From assembly GCA_028285945.1 (NCBI GenBank), contig JAPYNE010000052.1:1-49695 (forward strand): a stretch of DNA of 49,695 nt, written 5' to 3'. The notes beneath the pieces were generated by a model. That model saw only the letters and a list, made by a program, of their open reading frames with translations. It searched no databases and was not told the DNA's origin. This DNA comes from Candidatus Foliamicus numerosus. GTDB lineage: Bacteria > Pseudomonadota > Gammaproteobacteria > Steroidobacterales > Foliamicaceae. Shown in pieces: positions 8,390-17,340 of the stretch (its first letter is position 1; each line of letters opens with the position of its first letter). The position numbers and the translations under genes are program-made.

Positions 8390-8779
8390 ATGTCCCGGAT
8401 TCGCGGGAAGGACACCAAGCCGGAGGTGCAACTACGCTCTCTGCTGCATCGTGCCGGTTTCCGATTTCGGCTTCACAATCCGAGGCTCCCAAGACATCCG
8501 GATATCGTCCTAGCCAAGTATCATGCCGCAGTGTTCGTTCACGGCTGCTACTGGCACCGGCACAAGGGATGCGCTCTGGCAGCTACACCAAAAACGCGAA
8601 CTCGTTTCTGGCAGGCCAAATTTGATGAAACCATGCGGCGCGACCCATGCAAAGCCGACGAGCTAACACAATTGGGCTGGCGAGTCATTACCGTGTGGGA
8701 ATGTGAACTTGAAAAGAATCCTGAAGAGGTGCTTCAGGATATAACAAAACAGTTCATGGAGGAGAGTAATGGCTCGTGA
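8390..8779 (+). CDS. vsr: Vsr mismatch endonuclease, N-terminus possibly lost by frameshift
   Basis: Very-short-patch repair nuclease, which nicks beside T:G mismatches made by deamination of 5-methylcytosine. From this ATG it has 129 residues. Asp38 (RHPDIV), His51 (VHGCYWH), Trp55 and His56 correspond to Asp51, His64, Trp68 and His69 of E. coli Vsr, so 13 residues are missing at the front. Those residues are encoded upstream in the same frame (GDRISPERRSWN) but lack a start codon. An ATG overlapping the methylase stop would supply it if the run GGGG were GGG. The gene is thus either slightly truncated or affected by a one-base indel. Its last 11 bases overlap the next gene. Confidence 0.88.
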   Translation: MSRIRGKDTKPEVQLRSLLHRAGFRFRLHNPRLPRHPDIVLAKYHAAVFVHGCYWHRHKGCALAATPKTRTRFWQAKFDETMRRDPCKADELTQLGWRVITVWECELEKNPEEVLQDITKQFMEESNGS

Positions 8780-10250
8780 ATGCAGCTTGCCCCCCAGAGC
8801 ATCGTCGTTGTCCGAGTCGTTGCGCGATCTCGGGTACTCGCTCGAAACTGCCATCGCCGATCTGATCGATAACAGCATCTCGGCTCGTGCCAACTCCATT
8901 GAAATCCTGAGTGACCTGAGTCAGAGCGACCCGGCGTTTGCCATCATCGATAACGGCAGAGGAATGACCGCTGATGAGCTTTTCGCTGCAATGCGCCACG
9001 GTTCGACCAGTCCTAAACAACCAAGAGCGCAAGACGATCTGGGAAGGTTCGGGCTTGGTCTGAAAACAGCCTCTTTCTCACAGTGCAGGAGGCTGACCTT
9101 AATCAGTGCGCAGAATGGCATTCGGTCAGGAGCGGAATGGAATCTTGATCTGATTGACAGAAGAGACGATTGGATTGTCACTATTCTTGAGGATGACGAA
9201 ATTGCCGACCTGCCATTCTCAGATCGAATCGGGGATAGCGGAACGGTCGTAATCTGGAGAATGATGGATCGCCTTTTCGAGGATGAGTCCGGCAGGAAGC
9301 GGGATGAGATTGTCAGCGAAAAACTGGATGTGGTTGATAGACACCTTTCCCTAGTGTTCCACCGATTTCTGGCCGGTCAGGTCAGGGGACGAAAGAAACT
9401 GTCAATCTCGGTCAATGGCCATGAACTTGAGCCATTCGATCCGTTCTGCCTCAAAAACAGCGCCACGCAGATTCTGCCGAAGGAAACCGTGCGGATCAGC
9501 GGCAAGGCGGTGCATATGCAGCCGTACGTTCTGCCTCATCACAACAGGCTTACCGCGAGCGAATACAACTACTACCGGGATCATCGGAGCGATTTCATCT
9601 CAAACCAAGGCGCCTATATTTACCGCAACAGCAGATTGATGGCATGGGGAGACTGGTTCCGCCTGATTCCTAAGGGCGAAGCAACAAAACTGGCGCGCGT
9701 TCAAATCGACTTCCCTAGCAGTCTCGATGAGTCTTGGACAATCGATATCAGGAAGTCACGTGCGAAACCTCCCCGTGCGGTACGTGAGCGGTTGCGTCAG
9801 ATCATCACCCGCATTGCAGGACGAAGCACCACTGTTCATCAAGGGCGAGGAAGGAAACTTTTCGAGGAAACCAAGGTGCCTATATGGGAACGCTATGCTG
9901 ATCAGGACCGAATCCGTTATATGCTGAACCGTACGCATCCCATTGTTGAAGCCCTTCGAGGCGGATTGGAAAATGGCGGCGGCCAAAAACTCGACCTGCT
10001 CTTGGAGACGGTCTCAACTGCCCTGCCGGTGGAGATGATTTATTCCGATTACTCGACTCATCCCCGCCAAATAAAGCAGTCTGATATGGACAGGGACACG
10101 GTCATTAAAAAGCTTGCTGCGCTCAAGAGTGTCCTTTCCCAAGGCAATGAATGTACCGCAGAGCATTTCCGGGAGGTCATGCGGTCAACAAAGCTTTTCG
10201 AGAATCATCTCGACCTCGCCGAGGAGTTTATTCAAGAGGTGCTGAAATGA
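8769..10250 (+). CDS. MORC/MutL-like GHKL ATPase
   Basis: A 493-residue protein of the prokaryotic MORC/MutL-like GHKL family found in restriction-like loci. The Bergerat ATP site is clear: ETAIADLIDNSISARA (Glu26, Asp31, Asn35), IIDNGRGM (59-66) and GRFGLGLKTASFSQC (92-106). A probable S5-fold transducer region follows, with AYIYRNSRLMAWGDWFRL and WTIDIRKSRAKPP, whose Lys may reach into the ATP site. Such ATPases dimerise on ATP binding and are thought to clamp DNA. GGAG precedes the ATG, which lies inside the end of vsr. The stop overlaps the Z1 gene start (ATGA), so the two are coupled. Confidence 0.9.
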   Translation: MARECSLPPRASSLSESLRDLGYSLETAIADLIDNSISARANSIEILSDLSQSDPAFAIIDNGRGMTADELFAAMRHGSTSPKQPRAQDDLGRFGLGLKTASFSQCRRLTLISAQNGIRSGAEWNLDLIDRRDDWIVTILEDDEIADLPFSDRIGDSGTVVIWRMMDRLFEDESGRKRDEIVSEKLDVVDRHLSLVFHRFLAGQVRGRKKLSISVNGHELEPFDPFCLKNSATQILPKETVRISGKAVHMQPYVLPHHNRLTASEYNYYRDHRSDFISNQGAYIYRNSRLMAWGDWFRLIPKGEATKLARVQIDFPSSLDESWTIDIRKSRAKPPRAVRERLRQIITRIAGRSTTVHQGRGRKLFEETKVPIWERYADQDRIRYMLNRTHPIVEALRGGLENGGGQKLDLLLETVSTALPVEMIYSDYSTHPRQIKQSDMDRDTVIKKLAALKSVLSQGNECTAEHFREVMRSTKLFENHLDLAEEFIQEVLK

Positions 10251-12910
10251 CGCGTAACCGCGTTGAGAATGAGAGGAATTTTACAAGTCTCCTAGTATTA
10301 AGCCTTGCAGATCCGACCGAAACGCCCACAAGGACGGTTGTTGAAGAAAAGGCGAAACAGCTTGCTGATGTCGTTGGATATGTGGGCGAACTTAAACCCG
10401 TTGTTGACCACGCCATGATCCAAGTTGATACACGCATGGGAGCCGGGGTCTCCCTCATTGATGTAGAGGCCGAGCACGATGAGGAGTGGGCCCGGAAACG
10501 CGATGATATCACTTGGGCTTATTCGGATTCCTATGAGACTTTTCTCAAGCGCACAGGCTGGAGTCCAACCGTTGTTCAGTCGCTGAGCGATGTTGGCGCA
10601 AGAATTCTCGGCCACCTTCAGGACCCTCAAAGCGAAGGAGCCTGGGACAGGCGAGGCTTGGTGATCGGCCATGTCCAATCAGGCAAAACAGCCAACTACA
10701 TAGGACTCATCGCCCGAGCGGCGGATGCCGGCTACAAGTTCATCATAGTGATTGCCGGCATACACAATAACCTGCGTCGGCAAACGCAGGAACGCATCGA
10801 CGAAGGATTCGTAGGCCGATCAAGCGATCCGCAGAATCGCATGCCCGCAGGAGTAGGACTAATCGGGCTAACGGATAGCTATCCGCATCCTGCGACGCTA
10901 ACCAACGTTTTTGCGGATTTCAATAAACAGACTGCTGGGCGGAGTGGATGGCGACTCAATGATTTCAGTAAGCCGATCATTCTAGTCATCAAGAAGAATG
11001 TGCATACCCTGAACGCGCTGCATGGGTGGCTGAAAGAAATGAATGCCCAGGGGGACGGCAAGATTGCCGATGTTCCTATGCTGATGATTGATGACGAGGC
11101 GGATCACGCATCGATCAATACCAACAAGCCGGACATTGATCCGACGAAAACCAACGCCATGATCCGCCGGATACTCCGGCTTTTTGCCAAATCCAGCTAT
11201 GTAGGCTATACCGCAACACCGTTCGCGAATATCTTCATCAATCCTGAAGCGTATGATCCTGAAGTCGAAGAGGAGTTGTTTCCACGCGACTTCATTTACT
11301 GCCTTGATGCGCCCAATACTTACCTTGGACCCGAGCGGGTATTCTTGGATGACGAGAGCAGCGAGGACTACCTGCGACCGATACGTGACTGCGAAAACTA
11401 TCTGCCATTCACGCACAAGAAGGACCATGATCTTCAGGAGCTTCCGCCAAGCCTGCGAGAGGCAGTAAACCGATTTGTAGTTGCCCGGGCAATCCGCAGT
11501 CTTCGCGGCCAAAGGCATCGGCATTGCTCCATGATGGTAAACGTATCGCGGTTCGTGAATGTGCAGAACACGGTGCGATACCTCCTTAGTCTTTACTGTC
11601 AGAAACTGAAAAATGCCGTGAAGACCAGTTACGCGATGCCCGAAGAGGTGTCCCGGAGAAACCACTACATGCAGGCGTTGAAGAAGGTTTTCATAAAGGA
11701 CTACGCGCATAGTTGCGGCTTCCGATGGACTGATGTGAAACCTGCTTTGAATGAGGCTTGCGGCAGTGTCCGCCTGTTCGTCGTGAACAGCAAGTCCGAT
11801 CAGGTTCTCGATTACAGAAAATATGAGCGCGATGGCGAGGGTCTGACCGCAATCGCAGTAGGAGGACTCAGCCTTTCCCGCGGCCTGACCATCGAAGGTT
11901 TGTGCATCAGCTATATGTATCGCAACACCCGGATGTATGACACGCTCATGCAGATGGGGCGATGGTTCGGTTATCGGCCAGGCTACGAAGACCTCTGCCG
12001 TGTGCATCTCTCGCAGGATTCCATTGATTGGTATGCGCACATAGCAGAGGCATCCGAGGAACTACGGCAGCAAATCAGGACCATGCGAAGAGACGGATTA
12101 AGCCCCCGACAATTCGGACTTTATGTCAAAGCACACCCGGACAGTCTCCTTGTCACGGCGGCCAACAAGATGCGTGCCGGAGACGAAGTAACGGTCAGTC
12201 AGAACTTCAGCGGGAAACTACGTGAGAGTTACATCCTGCCAAAGGACGATTTGATCAACAGCGCCAATGAAGAATTGATAGCTGAATTCTGGCGCTCGGG
12301 TTTCGGTGGGAACGTCCAGAAAACAAACAAAGGATGGACAGTTCTCGATGTTCCCATTGAGATCATTGAGGACTTTCTAACCCGGTTCCGTACGCATCGG
12401 GGCTTTGCCGAGCAAAAAGCAGCTTGCGTCGCTTATTTGCAGAAGATCGCGGAGAAATACCCTGCCGGCGATGTGCTCCTGATTTCCATTAAAGGAAAGG
12501 ACGAGGACAAGGCAGCTTTCCGTCTCGGGCCGCAGGAGCGCGCGAGCGCGAAATCGCTTGACGATGCCTGGAGGGTGAGCAAGGATCGCGTAGCTAGCCG
12601 TGGCGACGAAAAGCTTGGCCTGACGGACCGGCAACAACGTCAAGCGAAAGCCGAAGCGCAGGAGAACGGGCGCGGCCAACCATCCGATCATCACTACCGT
12701 GAAGTTCGTAAGAAACCCCTTCTGATGATCCATGTCTTGGGATCGGTAGGATCGAAACAAGCCAAAAACCGTGTCCCGGCATTCGGCATAAGCTTTCCGC
12801 CCGGAGAATACGGAACAGAGATTCAGGTGGTCGCCAATACTGTCTGGATTGAGCGAATGCATAGCGCGACCGTTGACGATCCCGGTGAAGAAGACGACTA
12901 TGACGACTAA
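10247..12910 (+). CDS. Z1-domain helicase-like ATPase
   Basis: An 887-residue protein with a Z1 domain, a superfamily II helicase-like motor seen beside MORC-type ATPases. Walker A is GHVQSGKT (141-148), Walker B is LMIDDEADHASI (279-290), motif III is YVGYTATPFANIF (318-330), motif V is GGLSLSRGLTIEGL (539-552) and motif VI is QMGRWFGYRPGY (569-580). All motor motifs look intact. The C-terminal 300 residues are lineage-specific. The start is the ATG overlapping the previous stop; an earlier in-frame start inside the ATPase gene is unlikely. It probably moves along or remodels DNA for the nuclease encoded next. Confidence 0.92.
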   Translation: MTRNRVENERNFTSLLVLSLADPTETPTRTVVEEKAKQLADVVGYVGELKPVVDHAMIQVDTRMGAGVSLIDVEAEHDEEWARKRDDITWAYSDSYETFLKRTGWSPTVVQSLSDVGARILGHLQDPQSEGAWDRRGLVIGHVQSGKTANYIGLIARAADAGYKFIIVIAGIHNNLRRQTQERIDEGFVGRSSDPQNRMPAGVGLIGLTDSYPHPATLTNVFADFNKQTAGRSGWRLNDFSKPIILVIKKNVHTLNALHGWLKEMNAQGDGKIADVPMLMIDDEADHASINTNKPDIDPTKTNAMIRRILRLFAKSSYVGYTATPFANIFINPEAYDPEVEEELFPRDFIYCLDAPNTYLGPERVFLDDESSEDYLRPIRDCENYLPFTHKKDHDLQELPPSLREAVNRFVVARAIRSLRGQRHRHCSMMVNVSRFVNVQNTVRYLLSLYCQKLKNAVKTSYAMPEEVSRRNHYMQALKKVFIKDYAHSCGFRWTDVKPALNEACGSVRLFVVNSKSDQVLDYRKYERDGEGLTAIAVGGLSLSRGLTIEGLCISYMYRNTRMYDTLMQMGRWFGYRPGYEDLCRVHLSQDSIDWYAHIAEASEELRQQIRTMRRDGLSPRQFGLYVKAHPDSLLVTAANKMRAGDEVTVSQNFSGKLRESYILPKDDLINSANEELIAEFWRSGFGGNVQKTNKGWTVLDVPIEIIEDFLTRFRTHRGFAEQKAACVAYLQKIAEKYPAGDVLLISIKGKDEDKAAFRLGPQERASAKSLDDAWRVSKDRVASRGDEKLGLTDRQQRQAKAEAQENGRGQPSDHHYREVRKKPLLMIHVLGSVGSKQAKNRVPAFGISFPPGEYGTEIQVVANTVWIERMHSATVDDPGEEDDYDD

Positions 12911-13874
12911 ATCAACTCCTTGGGACGACATCGGAACACCGGGCGCGGACTATAACGTGCGCCTGACCGAAAACTCAAAACAGATACCGCTCTATTGGGG
13001 CCGGGATTCCGAAGGACATTGCCTGTTCATTGTGGAGCTCACGGGAGACCACTCAGCTCAGTTCAGGAAAAGCAGAACCAGCGTTCGAGGAATCGGAGTC
13101 GACCTTCGCTCCCTTGGTCCGACAGAAACTCAAGGGCTTGTTCTGAAGCTGGAGCAGCATGTGGATCAGGATCTGTTTCTGGGCCTGTGCGACACCCTGT
13201 CGGCAAGCCTTCGCGACGTGCCGGATTCCGCTGGCGCTCTGTCGGTGGCGCTGACTCACCTCGGGCGCTGGAAGACTTTTCTCGCGAGCCGGCGGGTTCG
13301 CCTGCTCTCTCGCGAGGAAATCTACGGACTGTTTGCGGAACTGCAGTTTCTGCGGCTGCTCTACAGAGAGCATCTTTCGGAAGAAGCAACCTTGGATGCC
13401 TGGTGCGGACCTGATGGTGTCCACCAAGATTTCATATTCGGCAATACGGCTGTCGAAATCAAGGCGCTATCCGGGAAGGAGCGCAGTATGGTGCAGATCT
13501 CCTCAGAGGATCAGCTTGAGACACTTTGCGACAGACTTTTTCTGAAAGTCTTCCGTCTGAATGCAATTTCGGAGTCGGATCATGCTCTCTCACTGAATGA
13601 GGCTGTGCGGCAGGTCGCAGGAGAGCTGTCAGCCGCATCGGCTCTTGAGAAGTTCTTTACTCAGTTGGCCGCATATGGCTATGTGGAATTACGCGACTAT
13701 GATGCCCCCCAGCTCGTTGTCACAGGACAGAGAACTTTCCGCGTCAGCGAAGAATTCCCGCGTATCGTCCGCTCAGAATTGCCGGACGGTCTGACGCGTG
13801 TGGGATACGCAATTGAGCTGGAGTCAATCGAAAAGTTTGAATGCGAAACGCCTGAATTATGGGGGGATGCCTGA
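12900..13874 (+). CDS. PD-(D/E)XK motif nuclease
   Basis: A 324-residue protein of the family simply called PD-(D/E)XK motif protein. The catalytic core is visible as FAELQFLRLL (Glu147), HQDFIFGNTAVEIKAL (Asp177, Glu186-x-Lys188) and VQISSEDQL (Gln199). This is a complete restriction-endonuclease-like site. It begins within the last 11 bases of the Z1 gene and overlaps the AIPR gene by 8 bases. By position it is the DNA-cutting subunit of the methylase/ATPase/Z1 system. It has no recognisable specificity domain, so target choice may come from the partner proteins. Confidence 0.85.
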   Translation: MTTKSTPWDDIGTPGADYNVRLTENSKQIPLYWGRDSEGHCLFIVELTGDHSAQFRKSRTSVRGIGVDLRSLGPTETQGLVLKLEQHVDQDLFLGLCDTLSASLRDVPDSAGALSVALTHLGRWKTFLASRRVRLLSREEIYGLFAELQFLRLLYREHLSEEATLDAWCGPDGVHQDFIFGNTAVEIKALSGKERSMVQISSEDQLETLCDRLFLKVFRLNAISESDHALSLNEAVRQVAGELSAASALEKFFTQLAAYGYVELRDYDAPQLVVTGQRTFRVSEEFPRIVRSELPDGLTRVGYAIELESIEKFECETPELWGDA

Positions 13875-15963
13875 ATTGGAAATCACTACGCAGGAGTTTT
13901 TCCACGATCTGAAACAGGACCTGATGACCGGAGCGGAGGCAAACAGTGCTTTTCAGTTGGCCGAATTCATGGATATTGTGGCCAACGAACTAACCGAAAC
14001 AGGATTTATTGAAGGTTTTGTATTCTGCCATTACCGCGCTCAGCGTGGAATGCGAATTGATGGATACTGGTTTACCGACGATGACATCCTAGACTTGTTC
14101 ATTGCCGATTTTGACAGCCGAACCGAATTAGCCACGCTGACACAAACCAATGTCCTAGCTATTTTCAAACGTCTGGCGAATTTTCTGGAAGCCAGCAAGG
14201 AAAAGGAACTTCATCGAGGCCTTGAAGAGACATCACCTGAGTATGGGCTTGCCCGCGAGATTGCGGACCGGCACAGTCATATCCGGCAGGCTCGCTTTTT
14301 TCTTTTTTCAGAACGGACACTCAGCGAGCGGCTGCAGGCCTTGGAAGACGATTCCATTGCGGATGTTCCGATTAGCTATCACGTCTGGGACGTGTCCCGG
14401 CTCCACCGCCAGCAGACTTCCAGAGGGCACAAGGAAGCACTTGATCTCGACTTGGTGGACATGTTCGGAGATGGAGTTTCCTGCTTGCCCGCTCACTTTG
14501 GCAGAGATGCGTACCCGTCCTATCTGATCGTAATACCGGGAGAAATGCTCTCGCGGCTTTACGACACGTACGGATCGCGATTGCTTGAGCAAAACGTGCG
14601 CACATTCCTTCAGGCGCGCGGCAAGGTCAACAAGGGCATCCGCACCACTATCCTTGCAGAACCCGGCATGTTCTTTGCCTATAACAACGGAATTACGGCT
14701 ACGGCGCAGGAGGTGAAGACTCGAACAACAGATTCGGGACTGCAGATCACTCGTATCCTGGACCTTCAGATCGTGAATGGTGGCCAGACCACCGCTTCTC
14801 TTTTCCACACGGCACGAAGGGATAACGCGTCGCTCGAGCAGGTTTTCGTGCAGATGAAGCTCTCTGTCGTCGAAAGCGAAGACAGTGCGCAGGTTGTTCC
14901 CCGCATTTCGGAATACGCCAATACCCAAAACAGGGTGAACGCCGCCGATTTCTTTTCGAATCATCCGTTTCACAGGAGAATGGAAGAATTTTCAAGGCGA
15001 ATCTGGGCACCGGCGCAACAAGGCGCGCAACGTGAAACGAAATGGTTCTACGAAAGAGCGCGGGGTCAGTACGCTGATGCTCAATCGAAACTTACACGGG
15101 CTGAACGGCGGCGATTCAAGGCGGAGTATCCGCGGCCACAGATGTTCACCAAAACCGACCTCGCCAAGTTCGAGAACGTCTGGGAAGATCATCCGAAGTG
15201 GGTGAACCTGGGCGCACAGAAGAACTTTGCTCGCTTTGCGAACCGTATAGGAAAGGAATGGGTCAAGTCGCGGGAGAGTTTCAACGAGCTCTTTTTTCGT
15301 CGCGCCATCGCGCGGGGCATCATATTTCGGCGAACCGAGAGGCTCGTTTCCAGCCAGTCCTGGTACAACGGTGGATACCGAGCCAATATTGTCGCCTACG
15401 CAATAGCCGCGATTAGCGAAATCTGCAAACGGCGTAACCAGGAGGTGGATTTCATGAGTATCTGGAAAACGCAGATGCTCAATCCATCGTTGATTGACGC
15501 TCTCACGGCTTCATCCCTGTTTGTGAATGACCATATCACTCAACCGCCACACGGAATTGCAAACATTACGGAGTGGTGCAAGAAGGATGCATGCTGGCAG
15601 AGGATTCAGGCGCAGGGAACGCAATTGGAGTCGAAGCTTTCGCAGGCTTTTTGGGATGATCTCGTATCGCTTGAGGAGCACAAGGCGGAGGCTCGGGACG
15701 CAAAGAAAACACAGAAAATCGATGACGGAATCGCCCTACAGCAACAAGTGTTCGATGTTCCCGTCAAGTATTGGACGCTCATCCTGGAGCAGGGAATGAA
15801 AAGGAAAATTCTCACGCCAAAGGAGGTGGAAATCCTCCGAATCGCACAGCAGATTCCGGCCAGAATCCCCTCAGATAAGCAGAGCGCCGTGCTCATCGCT
15901 GTGCTCGAAAAGGCAAGAGATGAAGGAATTGGCGGCAGCAACTTCTTCAATGGATTCAGTTAG
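13867..15963 (+). CDS. AIPR family abortive-infection protein
   Basis: A 698-residue AIPR protein, a family first noticed through abortive phage resistance. The signature lies near the middle: GMFFAYNNGITATAQ (267-281) and ILDLQIVNGGQTTASLF (297-313), followed by NTQNRVNAADFF. The ATG is chosen because it overlaps the nuclease stop and the family's N-terminus aligns from there. An upstream GTG in frame would add only unrelated residues. The biochemical activity of AIPR proteins is not settled. Its constant company with Z1, a MORC-like ATPase and a PD-(D/E)XK nuclease points to a shared antiphage complex. Confidence 0.88.
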   Translation: MPELEITTQEFFHDLKQDLMTGAEANSAFQLAEFMDIVANELTETGFIEGFVFCHYRAQRGMRIDGYWFTDDDILDLFIADFDSRTELATLTQTNVLAIFKRLANFLEASKEKELHRGLEETSPEYGLAREIADRHSHIRQARFFLFSERTLSERLQALEDDSIADVPISYHVWDVSRLHRQQTSRGHKEALDLDLVDMFGDGVSCLPAHFGRDAYPSYLIVIPGEMLSRLYDTYGSRLLEQNVRTFLQARGKVNKGIRTTILAEPGMFFAYNNGITATAQEVKTRTTDSGLQITRILDLQIVNGGQTTASLFHTARRDNASLEQVFVQMKLSVVESEDSAQVVPRISEYANTQNRVNAADFFSNHPFHRRMEEFSRRIWAPAQQGAQRETKWFYERARGQYADAQSKLTRAERRRFKAEYPRPQMFTKTDLAKFENVWEDHPKWVNLGAQKNFARFANRIGKEWVKSRESFNELFFRRAIARGIIFRRTERLVSSQSWYNGGYRANIVAYAIAAISEICKRRNQEVDFMSIWKTQMLNPSLIDALTASSLFVNDHITQPPHGIANITEWCKKDACWQRIQAQGTQLESKLSQAFWDDLVSLEEHKAEARDAKKTQKIDDGIALQQQVFDVPVKYWTLILEQGMKRKILTPKEVEILRIAQQIPARIPSDKQSAVLIAVLEKARDEGIGGSNFFNGFS

Positions 15964-15980
15964 AAACGGACAAATCAAGA

Positions 15981-16628
15981 ATGAGTAAAGACACAGGATC
16001 GGAAGGCAGTGCCCTGATCAAGATGCTTGAGGAAGAGGTTGAGCATTCGCGGCGGCCTTACGCCATGAACAGGCCGGGGCTTTTCTGGGATTTCAAGCAT
16101 CAAGACGATATGGAAGAAAATGTCTGTATCGAATTGGGACGTTCGCTCTTCGCTCAAAGCAAGGGAGATATTCGCAACATCAGAAAGTATCGGCAACCCG
16201 ACGATACGGATAAGGAATTTCCCGATTGCCTGGCTGATTTAGACGGCAGGGAGATTGGTATCGAGGTTACTGAACTACGTGAGGGAATGAATGTCTGCGG
16301 GCCTTGGCCCGTTAAACGATTCCGCTATCACTTGAATAAGAAAATTGAACGCAAGAATGAAGTCGCGCTGAGATTGGGACGGCAGGATTTCGTCGAGTCC
16401 CTTCACCAACTCTACGTTGTCATCCCGACCGACGAACCGGCATTGCTCCCCAGTCTCATTGAGGACCACATGGAGCATATTCGCTTACCAAAGCCGTCCC
16501 ACATCGATAAGGCTTTTGTTTTGGCACCGCGCCCAGCCGCCGACGAACCGGTGATTCGAGGTCAGGAGCACGAGCCAAGAAAATTTCGGCCACTTTGCCT
16601 CGCTTTTGAGGTGCAATGGGCCGATTGA
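15981..16628 (+). CDS. Hypothetical protein, possible restriction-nuclease fold
   Basis: A 215-residue protein 17 bases after the AIPR stop and presumably the last gene of the operon. I do not recognise a named family. The stretch FPDCLADLDGREIGIEVTEL (about residues 75-94) resembles the core strands of PD-(D/E)XK nucleases: Pro-Asp, a beta hairpin and then Glu-x-Thr in place of the usual Glu-x-Lys. The rest is rich in charged residues, with no membrane segment. No good ribosome-binding site precedes the ATG, so coupling to AIPR is likely. A nuclease or nuclease-derived partner of the system is plausible but unproven. Confidence 0.6.
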   Translation: MSKDTGSEGSALIKMLEEEVEHSRRPYAMNRPGLFWDFKHQDDMEENVCIELGRSLFAQSKGDIRNIRKYRQPDDTDKEFPDCLADLDGREIGIEVTELREGMNVCGPWPVKRFRYHLNKKIERKNEVALRLGRQDFVESLHQLYVVIPTDEPALLPSLIEDHMEHIRLPKPSHIDKAFVLAPRPAADEPVIRGQEHEPRKFRPLCLAFEVQWAD

Positions 16629-16863
16629 GCATCAAACTTCAAGCCATCTTAAGCATTGTGGAGCCATAAACGATTTTGGATCAAATCCAAGCTCCAGCAG
16701 ACCAAGCGCTGTCCAAATTATTGCAAATGGAGTTGACCCGATTTCGTGGGTACCTGATCCTTTGGGAAGGAGGAACCCATAACGCAGAGAACAAGATTCC
16801 TGACCGTTTCCCTGTAATCCGAGCCGTTTGGAATGGGGAAGGCTTCCGAGAGAAGGCCGGCAT

Positions 16864-17340
16864 CTATTGTTCTGCAAACGCTCGCGAATCGTAGAGGTCG
16901 TCAAGCGCTTCGATTATCTTGATCTCGGCAGGCGCAAGTCTTTGCGGACTCGCCAGCACGATATTCCCCAAACCCCCGGGCACGGCGGCGCTGGGCACGG
17001 AGAGAAGCGATTCCTTGCCGCGAAGCAGCCATTCGGTTCCCTCTTTCCGGGTCCACTGCGAGTGCGGAAATTCATTCCAGTCTTTCGGCAGGTTGCGTGC
17101 CCGCCATCTTTTCATGGATGCGGAAGACGCAAGCTCATAGACACCGAGCCGGTAGGCGGCGGGCACCATGCGCGGCGACGGCAAATAGTTTGCCATTTCC
17201 AGCATCGCCACGCTTGCGCTCTCGGCGAAGTAAAGAACGGGAACGCCCGCTATGTTCCAGCGCCCGCCGTCTCTAAAACTGGCCCCGCGGCCTTCAAAAT
17301 TCTCAAGATGCTCGACCGGGCATATCCGGTAGATCCGCAT
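16864..17340 (-). CDS. RES-domain toxin
   Basis: A 158-residue RES toxin, named for conserved Arg, Glu and Ser residues. MRIYRICPVEHLENFEG opens the fold, GGRWNIAGVPVLYFAES is the signature, and ASVAMLEMANYLP follows. Known RES toxins stop growth by degrading NAD+. The start overlaps the antitoxin stop by one base. An in-frame extension upstream of this ATG exists but lies inside the antitoxin gene and does not resemble the family. The pair faces the AIPR operon tail to tail. The 235 bases between them contain a 72-codon open frame that I do not believe is a gene. Confidence 0.88.
   Translation of the reverse strand: MRIYRICPVEHLENFEGRGASFRDGGRWNIAGVPVLYFAESASVAMLEMANYLPSPRMVPAAYRLGVYELASSASMKRWRARNLPKDWNEFPHSQWTRKEGTEWLLRGKESLLSVPSAAVPGGLGNIVLASPQRLAPAEIKIIEALDDLYDSRAFAEQ

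Noticed and set aside
16629-16863. Open frames of 72 and 90 codons between the nuclease-like gene and the RES toxin.
   Set aside because: They oppose each other, lack ribosome-binding sites and match nothing familiar. I treat the region as non-coding.
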